From assembly GCA_001642005.1 (NCBI GenBank), contig LWCA01000639.1, positions 1-21,562 of the forward strand: 21,562 nt of DNA. The letters are read 5' to 3'. Positions 1 through 21,562 of the stretch are shown here, piece after piece. Below the pieces are notes generated by a model. The model was not told the DNA's origin, made no database searches, and saw nothing but the letters and a program-made list of their open reading frames with translations. The position numbers and the translations under genes were made by a program. The stretch's first letter is position 1; each line of letters begins with the position of its first letter. This stretch comes from Intoshia linei. Its lineage: Eukaryota; Orthonectida; Rhopaluridae.

Positions 1-478
1 TCTTTATAACACCTGATTTTTTTCCGGTATTGGTTGATGTGGTATCACATATGATTATTTTTATTCTTGAAAAGATTATATTTTTAAGATTACACGGAAT
101 AGGATATATAGGAGATTTAAATCCAGTATCATCTGTAGTATCAATTTTATGATGATAAAGAGAGGTGCAATATGGAATAATAGAAAAAATGTCATTAAAT
201 TTGTCTACACAATCTTGAAATAAAGGATTTAATATATTGACTGTTTTATTAGAAATATCAGGTTTAATGAATAAGGGAAGAGTTTTACTTTTAATTGCAT
301 TAATATAAATAAGATTATCTTCAAGATTCTAGCATTGACTTTTATTAATATGGAGAAGTCTTAGTTCACATGAAAGTTCATATCTTATAATATTTATGTA
401 GTCTGTTAGATAAAATATTTTTGTGTTATTATATAGTTTTACAACAATACTACCGTATATTTTAATGGAATATTGCAT
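1..478 (-). mobile_element. Ty3/gypsy-like LTR retrotransposon pol relic (partial)
   Basis: Reading the minus strand from the ATG at 478, one frame stays open to the window edge except for a single TAG at 329-331. The downstream part has the layout of the segment just before the reverse transcriptase core of Ty3/gypsy polyproteins: a helix with DKFNDIFSI, then TSLYHHKIDTTDD, then a proline-rich stretch SPIYPIPCNLKN. This matches the family pattern of a destined-to-pair 'H-x-I-D-T-x-D ... R-P-Y-x-x-P' segment. The upstream part fits the protease-RT linker but I cannot assign it to a domain. The catalytic RT motif lies beyond the edge, and no LTR, primer-binding site or integrase is visible. 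The in-frame stop and the drift of the proline segment suggest a dead copy. A BEL/Pao element is the main alternative. Confidence 0.6.
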
Positions 479-1307
479 AGTATTTTTGTATTATGAGATT
501 TGTTCATTTGCTTATATTAAATTGCTATTAATAATCTAGTCAACTCAAATTTTTTATTTTTTTATTTTAATGATTATCATTTTCAAATCTATACCAGAAT
601 TTATGTTTTATAAAATTTACGACTTTTTTCATTATAAAAAAAAGTGTAATTTGTAGTTCTTTTATGAAGTTGTAAGTTTGTGATACTGATAAATACTACA
701 ATGTATACTGCAATGATACCTTTTACAAGCTTTCCAGAATATATATTTTTTTGAAATTTTACAATTGATTTCATCTTTAAAATATTAAAATTGCGGTTTT
801 GATCCTGATTAACTTAATTTCAAAAAATAATATTTGCGATACACTCTTGAAGCAATCTATTAGTGAGTGGATTTTTAAATAAACTGTAACATAAAAAAAT
901 TACGTTATATAAATAAAAGGTGTAATGTATATAATTTTTTTGGGTTCACAGCCAAAACGGGTTGAGAATGTCTGATTTAACCGATATTGAACTAACTTAA
1001 GTGGATGGTTAAATTTGCTTTGTTTTTAATTGGGTCAGCGAAGATATATTGATCGATTTAGACTATATGAATATAAAAATGATTTTTTAAAACATTAATC
1101 TGGCAATACAATAATGTAAATAGTAAATATTGATTGGTTATGGTGTACTATTGTTTATTTGTTATTTTATGTACTATGCGTTGTAAACATTGATCAACAT
1201 ATTATAAATACCTGTATCCTAGAAAAAGCAAACACATTTTCAGCTAGAAAAATAACATTTGTAATTTACACTATACTTGTTTTTTCACATTTTAAAATTG
1301 AAATATA
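479..1307. other. Non-coding interval upstream of enkurin
   Basis: No reading frame of interest on either strand. A TATAAATA at 1203-1210 lies about 100 bp before the enkurin start codon and could be a core promoter, but in such AT-rich DNA this carries little weight. Around 945-972 there is a small GC island ending in GGGTTGAGAATG that resembles the end of a hAT element; no partner end was found. Confidence 0.5.
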
Positions 1308-2299
1308 ATGGCCATGATGGACTGCACCCAAGAAGAAAGTATCTATAGCTTAATTCAACCAGAATTTTTCGAAAAGTCCAAAAAATTGATGTAATTTTAA
1401 AAATAGATTATTAAATATACAAATGTAGATACAAGTCGATATATAATCAATCTGTTAAACAAGCATATAATCGAAATAAAAAGAATATGAGTACGATGGG
1501 AGATTTAAAATTTAGCGGGAGAGACCCCAAAGATTTTCTAAAAAAAAACCTTAGTAAATACGAAAGAGAAAAGCGTAATTAATTTAAAAAATTTTAAACA
1601 ATTTTACGAGGTCACAATAGTTTATAAATTATAATTGATTAAATTTTTCATAAAAAAAATTTTAGTCACAAAATTTAAATATCCGGATCAGAACAACAGA
1701 AAACCAAAGATACCCAAAAAATCAGAAAAACCAATAATGGGGATTACAACCAGAAAAAATTTTGTAAAAAAAAATGCAATTGAAAACATAATGATTGTAC
1801 CTAAAAAACCAGCCCATAACGTTGTAGACCAAAGAAACGGTCAAAAACAAAACATTAACAAAGCTGGACTAATAAAACAATACATTTTAAAAAATGTATA
1901 TTTGTCTAGAAAAAATAATAATTTTTATTTTAGGAATATGGAAAATTACCAAAATATCTAAAAAAATTTAACGAAAATTGCAAACTTCAAAAAGAATATT
2001 TTGATAAAATAACACAAGAAAAATTGGACCAATCGTCATTAAAAAAAATTTCACAGGAGAATCGAACAAGATTATTGGATTCATTAAAAAAAACTTGGGA
2101 AAATTATTATTCAACGTATCAAACAATTTCAGTTATAACAGATACTGTACCCAAAAAACAACGAAAAGAGTACTTGGAAAATCAAATGAAGCGCTTAGAA
2201 AGAGAAATTGAGCATATCGAAAGTTATCCAATCATTTATATATCTACCGAATGCGAAAATGATTTACACGAAAACTTAACTATTGAAGATGAAATTTAA
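1308..2299 (+). CDS. ENKUR: Enkurin, four exons
   Basis: Exons by eye: 1308-1390, 1429-1574, 1666-1895, 1934-2299; joined they give 274 aa (human enkurin is about 256). Introns are 38, 91 and 38 nt, all GT-AG. Family landmarks appear in order: an N-terminal SIYSLI motif; YKSIYNQSVKQ; STMG followed by PKDFLKKN (the conserved 'PKDFLKK' box); EKPIMGITTRKNF; NIMIVPKKP; EYGKLPKYLKK. The C-terminal enkurin/IQ domain is about residues 155-260, with the diagnostic TVPKKQRKEYLENQMKRLE and ending IIYIS. Known role of the family: a calmodulin-binding adaptor for TRPC channels and a microtubule inner protein of axonemes and sperm tails. Start choice: ATG 1308 is the first of three close in-frame ATGs (1308, 1314, 1317); the last gives an N-terminus closest to vertebrates. 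Tail-to-tail with Rpt6, stops 119 bp apart. Confidence 0.9.
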
Positions 2300-2320
2300 T
2301 ATAAATATAGATTAATTAGT

Positions 2321-2326
2321 AATAAA
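2321..2326 (+). promoter_or_regulatory. Polyadenylation signal for enkurin
   Basis: Canonical AATAAA starting 22 bp after the enkurin stop codon, in the short gap between the two convergent genes. Confidence 0.6.
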
Positions 2327-2346
2327 ATTTTGACTAATTAAACAAA

Positions 2347-2352
2347 TTTATT
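2347..2352 (-). promoter_or_regulatory. Candidate polyadenylation signal for Rpt6
   Basis: AATAAA on the minus strand, about 66 nt past the Rpt6 stop. If both this signal and the enkurin one at 2321 are used, the two convergent transcripts would end within tens of bases of each other and probably overlap at their 3' ends. Confidence 0.5.
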
Positions 2353-2418
2353 TGTTAAGACGAATAATTTAATTTTAAAATCATAAAGGATGGTATATAT
2401 TTAATCATATTAATATTA

Positions 2419-6854
<4,436 letters not shown>

Positions 6855-6990
6855 ATTATTCAGCTAAATGAAAAATCATTCAAAAATTAAATAACAGAAT
6901 AATATTATCCAAGTCAAGATAAACATTCACAAGATTTAAAATTTTAAATTTCAAATTTCAAATTCGACATTTTAGATTGTAAGAATATAT

Positions 6991-7207
6991 CAATGTTTCC
7001 CAATTTCAAAATTCCATGTTAAGCTCTGCACACAAAGTGAAATCTGATAAATAATTGATTATATTGGAGATTCATTCAGATTTAATTTGCTCTGGTATGA
7101 AGTTTGTGTGAAAACAAAATGATTTCATAATTTAGTTTTTGAAATCAATCTTTCTTGATTTTATTGACACCTGTTGACCGTGGTTCATGAAGCTGGTTGG
7201 GAAACAT
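6991..7207. mobile_element. Short hAT-type MITE upstream of Rpt6
   Basis: The 217-bp unit begins CAATGTTTCCCAA and ends TTGGGAAACAT, an inverted repeat of 11 bp once two terminal bases are ignored. It is bounded by a perfect 8-bp direct repeat GAATATAT (6983-6990 and 7208-7215). Size, TIR and duplication length fit a hAT MITE. It lies 137 bp upstream of the Rpt6 start codon on the minus strand, so it may fall in the promoter. Confidence 0.72.
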
Positions 7208-7215
7208 GAATATAT

Positions 7216-8141
7216 CTTAAAATAAGAAATTTTAAAAGTACGTTAGTGTTTATCAAAATAAGTTTATTTACTTAATTGCACAACTAAATAAACTTAGTGA
7301 AGATTGCAAATGTTTTGAAATTTAAAAAATTTATCAGTAACTAGAATTTACTAACTTCTAGAACATATTGTCGTCATGAATAATATTAAATCGAAGTTAT
7401 TTATTTGGATTTGCGCATTTTGTTGTGAAAAGTTTTCACAGGAAAGTTTCTTAGTGAAAACTTGTTTTATTACTTATTGTGTATTGTTATTGCTTATTGA
7501 ATGTAACACTTACAATGTAAGCCTTACATATTGTCACTTGTATATTTATTTTTTTATGTCATTGTATGATTTCAAATTATTAATTTGTATTCTCGTCAAT
7601 TAGTGACATAATAAACTTACAATACAATAGAAAGTAGTTCAATCGATTGAGACTCTTGTGTTATTGCAAAATACAGATTGATGCTTGTTTTCATTATTGA
7701 GTGTGAAATGTATCGTAGTGTCTGCCAAAGACAAAATTAAAACTGACTTGATTTCGTTTTTTTAAATTTCTAGGACTCAGCTTTCCTAAATACAATGTAA
7801 ATGTTTAGACAGACCGACATTTGGCAACTTTATCAATATAAATGACAATTACCGTGTTTCTCAAATGGGTATAAAGAAATTTTAAATTCTTAACTAATTT
7901 CACGAAAAATACATCAATGTCATATTTATTATGATTTTTACCTTTAAAGAGCGATATTAGACGTTCATTAGAATAAAAAAATTTTTTTTTATATTTTGGT
8001 AACTAATAAATATAACTGAAACCATCAAGAAAACCAGTCTCAAATTTAGATTCTAAATTTTTAAATAACGCAAAATAAATTAAAAACGCATTTTAATATT
8101 TAATTTTAAAATTGAAACATACAATCTAAAAAATACCCAAA
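7216..8141. other. Intergenic gap between Rpt6 and channel 1
   Basis: The two genes are divergent, so both promoters should lie in 6855-8141. I see no convincing exon. A 75-codon frame at 7376-7603 is cysteine- and phenylalanine-rich and begins at an ATG, but has no recognisable motif. AT-rich tracts dominate the last 200 bp before the channel start. Confidence 0.5.
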
Positions 8142-16891
<8,750 letters not shown>

Positions 16892-16915
16892 TCGATAGTT
16901 GTTATCTTTCTAATT

Positions 16916-16921
16916 AATAAA
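16916..16921 (+). promoter_or_regulatory. Polyadenylation signal for channel 1
   Basis: AATAAA 25 bp after the TAA stop of exon 8. It supports exon 8 being the last exon rather than splicing onward from the GTAATT inside it (16869). Confidence 0.5.
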
Positions 16922-17489
16922 TGTGAACATTGGAAAATTAAATGATTTACTAACATTTAAATTTAATTTTTTGTCGTTATCGATGGAAATTGCTACCGTA
17001 TGTAATAGTTGATATACCCCTCAATTAAATCGGAGACTGTTCATAAAAAAGTTTGAAACTGTTGTGTATAATACATTTAAAATACATTCTTACATGGACA
17101 AATAGAATAATGCGCATTTGGCATACCCTGATAACTGTCGTAATTGGTTTACTGTATAATTATATTATAATACGGTTACATTATTTGATCAATTTTTCTT
17201 TGGAACACATAAAATTTTCTGGGTGTACCGGTTAAAATAATACAATTGAATTTTAATAATTTAGAATATAATGTGAGGAATATACGAAAAAATATGAACT
17301 TTAACAACACTGTGGTATCATTGAAATTATAATTTAAATTAAATGGATTATTTCGATTTTTGAACACTTTAAATTGTAAATTCCAAAGAACGTGATGAAC
17401 GTCACGTAATTTTTTTCAACAAATCGAAAATGGTCGAAAATTAAATTTAATCAAATTTAATACATTTTATAAAATAGACAGATCAACAA
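16922..17489. other. Gap between channel 1 and channel 2
   Basis: 568 bp with no reading frame I believe. Two overlapping antisense/sense frames of about 60 codons (17053-17235, 17176-17367) have no motif. The promoter of channel 2 should be here. Confidence 0.5.
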
Positions 17490-20400
17490 ATGAAATTATT
17501 AAAACGTGAACCTCTAAATAATATTTTAAAGTATTTAAATTGCACACAATTGCACTACTCGTTAATTACAAAAAAAGAAAATTCAAAAATAAAAATATTT
17601 TTCAAAAAACTATTGAAAAATTTCACAAATTCAAATCAAAGATGTGTAGATATATTTATTACAACATGTGCAATTTTAACTGTACTAATACAAATATATT
17701 CAATCGGTTTTGATAAATATCAATCACAGTCAATATATTCCAGAATCTTGACATCAACATTAATAATTTTAGATGGCATTCATTGGATATATATTATTTT
17801 TCAAATTATCAAATGCTATGAAAAAGTTTCAACTTATTCTAAAAAGTGTAATTTTTTTTATTTAAATTTTATAAAAAATTTAAATTTTAAAGATTGTCCG
17901 ACAATATTTGCACTAATTAAACAATATGGATATTTCAAGATTCAATGTGATGTTTTATCAATTTTACCGATACAAGCAATATGTCTTTTGTTGAAATTTG
18001 ATGAATATTCCATTTATATTGGTGGAGTCAATCGAATTTTAAGAGTTAGCTGTGTAATTTATTTAAAATATTTTTTAAACATGTTTTTATCACTAAAATC
18101 TAAAAATATTAACTTAAACACCGAGAAATGATTTAACAAAATGATGAATCAATTGAGAATCAAGATAATTTAATTAATTAATTAATTTTTATTTTTTTTA
18201 GTTTATAGTAATTTTTAATTATTATTGTTTTAATTCTGAAATACAAAAATAATATTCAAATATTTTTATATTAATTTTAACATTTAGGTCTATTTTTATT
18301 TTAAAAAGATGGAATCAAAATTAAGGGAAAATACGATTTATCGATATGCCAAATTTTTAACATATATTATACTAATTTCTCAGTTTATTGCGGCATTATT
18401 ATTTATTACAACATGCTTCAAAGAATCGTATTTTTTATATTTATATCAGGGATACCCAAACAATTTTTGTCATGTACCGGTGATTTCACATTGAAAATGT
18501 CACAGACCAACATAGCGAAATATTAATATTACATAACATTTTTGCGTTGTTTTTTTAATATTTAATTTCCCAAATTTGATCTGTGATCCTTCATAGGGAA
18601 CTACTGATTTACACATTTTTTAATGAATATTATGTTGGTATAATATACTTTTTAGATGTGATAAAACTTCCTGGTTAATTTTATGGTTAAAAAAAACTAG
18701 ATTTATGGATAATCTCAATCATTTATCTTATACATCACGTTATATAATTTCATTGTATTTTGCGACATCTGCAACATCTTCAGTAGGATACGGTGACGTT
18801 TCATCTAAAGCGTCATCCGACAGATTTTTTTCAATATGTGCCATGATATTTGGATTCTTTATATATACATATGCTCTAGCGTCAATAACGTCTCATTATA
18901 CCAACTTAAATTCCTTCAAGTATGATACATTGATATATCAGGGTGGTCCTAAAACGTGGCGAGTGAGGGTCAAAAAATACATTTTAAAATTTTGCGGACC
19001 ACAACATTAAAAATATAAAGTCCAAAGGCAAGTATAATACCAAAAACTCAAAATTTCTCAGATTAATCAGAAAATTACTACTAGTATCATGATATGAATA
19101 TTACACCAATTAAAATTAAAATTATTTTATAAAGTCATAATCGTACAAAAGGTCCAAAAAGTAACAAGTTGAGAATAATTAGTACATAAAGACAGAATTA
19201 TTTCTAAAAAATTTAAATTAATGCTAGGTAATGTGGTAATTATGATATTTCTGTAAATCAATATTTTTCATAATATATTATTAAATAATTTCGCGAGTCC
19301 CACAATTTGATATGGCGATATGGCGGCCCACGGGTCATGCTTTGAACCACCCTGATATATATTATTTGTGATAATTACATTGTATCTATAGAGTCGAATT
19401 TATATCTCGTATTAAAAAAATGAAAAATTTTATAAATCATACAAAATTAAATAAAAAATTGGCTCAGGATACAATGTGTCAATTGAATTTGTTTTGGAAT
19501 ACTCACGAGTTTTTATTTTTATTTTTATTTTTATAAAAAACATAGAAATAAAAAATCAAATTATAAGGCTGAATTTGATTATTTACCAAAATCTCTGTCC
19601 AAAAATATTGCTTTAGAAATTTGTGATAAAGTATTTTATAAGGTAATTTTTTGTGTTTTATTCTGCAGAGTTTTAGCTTCAAAATAGTAATTTTGAACTT
19701 TTAAAAAATGTATATTTTAGATTGATTTTTTCAAAAATTTTTCACATAAATTTTTACAAGATATTATTCAAAGAATGCATGTCATGTCATATATTCCTAA
19801 TAGTAAAATTGTTCAACGAAATGAAATTAATAATTCTTTATATTATGTTATACGAGGGTATTGTGAGGTATTTATGAATATTTTGGATTTATTCATTACC
19901 CTTCCAATATATTTATTTCTAGGATTAGGCCCTAAAATTTTTTTGCAAAATATGCCTAGTTTCATAGCTCCTACCCACCGTTTAAGATTCTTGATTTTAC
20001 ATTTTAAATTTAGTATACATGTAATGGTTATGATATTGAAGAATACATTTTTTTAATAAATTTGGAAAAATGGCATTTATTTTAACAAAATTTTGTACCA
20101 TATTCGAAGAAGGTCTCGGATATGGTCGGTTTGGAACTGGATAAATGTATTTTAAAATGCAAAAATATAACAAATATTGGAATCAAATTTATAAATTGTC
20201 AATATTTTGAAGAATTGATGGTGTAATTGTGTTTCTGGTTATAATTAATGCTTCATTTATTAACATTGGAGGGATGAATTCTTTATTAAATTTTTCAATT
20301 TTCATATTTTTAATTTAATCATTAGGTTGAAAAAATGGAAAATACTGAAAAATTGATTATTGGAAAAGATAACTATTTCGGAATAAGAAATATAATAAAT

Positions 20401-20722
20401 CCAAGTCAATTAGATTTTACTGTAATAAGTAAAACGTATTGTATTTTGGTCATCATTGATAAAGAAAATGTTGATAAAGCTTTAAATGATAGTACAATTG
20501 ACAGAATGTACAATGTACATTTTTATAATTTTATTGGTATTTAGGAAATTCTCTGCAACCGGAATGTCGAAACTAATTAATGATTTCAATTTAAAATCCT
20601 CTCAAACAAATATTTTAAAAAATATCAAAACTTATCCAACTATTAATAATGAAATAGAAATAGAGACTAGTAATTTAGTAAAAACTTTTAAATGTAGAAA
20701 TATGTATTCAATAATATTTTGA
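17490..20722 (+). CDS. Channel 2: divergent CNBD-family K+ channel, eight exons
   Basis: Exons: 17490-18053, 18288-18427, 18656-18919, 19392-19508, 19546-19642, 19721-19867, 20326-20507, 20545-20722; 1689 nt, 562 aa, intact frame. S1 about 52-72, S2 86-110, S3 148-168. S4 holds only R182 and R185, then C188 and aromatic residues, so the voltage sensor is weak. S5 is 207-230, followed by CDKTSW in the turret, which resembles KCNH/CNG channels. The filter SVGYGDV (277-283) is potassium-type. S6 is about 292-316. The C-linker contains RIKKMKNFI and LFWNTHE. The CNBD (395-503) has SYIPNSKIVQRNE and YYVIRGYCE, but FGE is F461-G462-I463 and the conserved arginine is absent (SQLDFTVIS), so cyclic nucleotide binding is doubtful. 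A 59-residue tail follows. Introns: 234, 228, 472, 37, 78, 458, 37 bp. Start: first ATG of the open frame, giving a basic cytosolic N-terminus. Confidence 0.85.
18939..19354. mobile_element. 416-bp hAT-like MITE inside channel 2 intron 3
   Basis: Left end CAGGGTGGTCCTAAAACG; right end, reverse-complemented, CAGGGTGGTTCAAAGCATG; the first nine bases are identical. GC-rich blocks (GTGGCGAGTGAGGGTC and ATGGCGGCCCACGGGTCATG) stand out. Flanks TGATATAT and ATATATAT match at 6 of 8, but low complexity makes this weak. It fills nearly all of a 472-bp intron. Confidence 0.65.
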
Positions 20723-21044
20723 GATTTATAAATATAACATTCGAATTATGACTGAGGAAAAAATGTTAATCTATCCAGGCTGGGTCAAAAAAAATGGTTT
20801 GAATCTCAAAATATTTAATTTATAGCTTTGGTGAAACCACTTTTAAAAATTGTATACAATTCTTCGTCTATTTTTTATGTTGCAATTTAATTTAATATAT
20901 TTTACATTATTATACACAATTAGATGATATTTTAAGCATAGTTTAAGTTGACTTTGCACATTTTTAAGGTGTTTCTAATTTAAATTGTGATAATTACATC
21001 CTTATGTAAAATAATTTTTTATTACATAGATTTCGATATTATAA
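20723..21044. other. Non-coding stretch after channel 2
   Basis: 322 bp of AT-rich sequence. No AATAAA is present shortly after the stop, so the channel 2 polyadenylation site is unclear. No exon or repeat recognised. Confidence 0.5.
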
Positions 21045-21313
21045 ACATTTTCAGTACATAAAGTCGTTTTTTCAAAACTAAAATCAGTTTTATTTTCTTG
21101 GTTATTGATAAATATTGATAATAACGCAATAACCATATTTCAATAAACATTTAACTTTTAATAAAATTTAACAATTAACATTTAGCAAATTGAGTCTGAC
21201 GCACCTGACCAATAACTAAGGAATAAAACTGACTTTAGTTTAGAAAAAACGACTTTATGTTTTTGAAAATATGACTTTAGTTACGAAAAAACGACTTTAT
21301 GTACTGAAAATGT
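21045..21313. mobile_element. 269-bp inverted-repeat MITE
   Basis: The left end ACATTTTCAGTACATAAAGTCG continues into a T-run and C; the reverse complement of the right end matches it over 29 bases. Near the right end the module GACTTTAGTT...AAAAAACGACTTTATGT occurs twice in tandem, and the left end carries one copy in opposite orientation. No transposase. The length of the perfect TIR and the core CAGTACATAAAGTCG do not match a family I can name; Tc1/mariner or hAT are both possible. Confidence 0.75.
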
Positions 21314-21416
21314 ATATATTACTGAAATATTTATAATATAAATATTTTTTAATAATAATAATATATATAATAATTTTTTTTTAATTTTGATGAATTTTTT
21401 TGGTGGACCACAAACT

Positions 21417-21562
21417 TATAATGATAATAATAATATATTAATTAATATATAGAGCTATTCTCTGTCATAAATTAAAAAAACGATAAATTTAAATGATATG
21501 CTAACATGTTTCTTTTTACGTTGTTTGTTAGTTTGATTTGTATATTTTCAGGATATTACAAA
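21417..21562. repeat. Second copy of the intron-5 repeat, cut by the window end
   Basis: Aligns with 10540-10673: same ATAATGATAATAATAATATA start, an 11-nt insertion, then TATAGAGC, CTGTCATAAATT, and a long nearly identical run through CATGTTTCTTTTTACG to TTTTCAGGATATTACAAA. Only a handful of substitutions separate the two copies. It lacks the outer TAATTTACATTATAT seen in the first copy. Confidence 0.85.

Noticed and set aside
945..972. hAT-like right end GGGTTGAGAATG
   Set aside because: No matching left end or target duplication was found in the window.
7376..7603. 75-codon hydrophobic frame upstream of channel 1
   Set aside because: Composition is as expected of T-rich DNA; no signal peptide logic, no splice partner and no recognised domain.
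18170..18200. TTAATTAATTAATT tract as a regulatory or origin site
   Set aside because: Simple AT repeat within channel 2 intron 1; many similar tracts occur.
20515..20544. Alternative 30-nt intron in channel 2
   Set aside because: It leads to a quick stop and is shorter than any other intron; the donor at 20508 gives 37 nt and an open tail.

Overview
This is eukaryotic nuclear DNA, very AT-rich, with spliced genes and many degraded transposons. The Rpt6 protein resembles insect versions at several points where human differs ([23 protein letters not shown]), so the best guess is an arthropod, probably an insect. I would not go to a lower rank. The most striking global property is intron size: of 27 introns reconstructed here, ten are only 36-45 nt, and several of the long ones are long because they carry transposable elements.

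Layout. At 1-478 (minus strand) there is a broken Ty3/gypsy-like pol fragment cut by the window edge. At 1308-2299 (plus) lies a four-exon enkurin gene, a calmodulin- and TRP-channel-binding protein of cilia and sperm flagella. Tail-to-tail with it, at 2419-6854 (minus), is a complete eleven-exon gene for the 26S proteasome ATPase Rpt6/PSMC5 (428 aa). Its large intron 2 carries a 563-bp hAT-type MITE. A 217-bp MITE with a perfect 8-bp target duplication sits in the 1.3-kb gap upstream of Rpt6.

The right two thirds hold two tandem, same-strand, highly divergent K+-channel genes of the cyclic-nucleotide-binding-domain (KCNH/HCN/CNG) superfamily. Channel 1 (8142-16891, eight exons, 447 aa) looks intact, but its introns are swollen to 1.1, 3.2 and 2.5 kb by transposons. 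The 3.2-kb intron contains a hAT element with an exact 8-bp target duplication and a dead ZBED-type transposase, itself split by two younger nested elements. Channel 2 (17490-20722, eight exons, 562 aa) is also intact on paper. Its voltage sensor is poor in charges and its binding domain has lost the residues that usually grip cAMP/cGMP. Its third intron would be about 48 nt without the 416-bp MITE sitting in it.

After channel 2 there is a 269-bp inverted-repeat MITE. The last ~146 bp are a second copy of a repeat found at the start of channel 1's intron 5. Functionally, Rpt6 is a housekeeping gene; enkurin and perhaps the two odd channels could belong to sperm/ciliary signalling, but that link is inference. 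All exon joins were made by eye from homology, reading frame and GT/AG sites; none is confirmed by transcripts.
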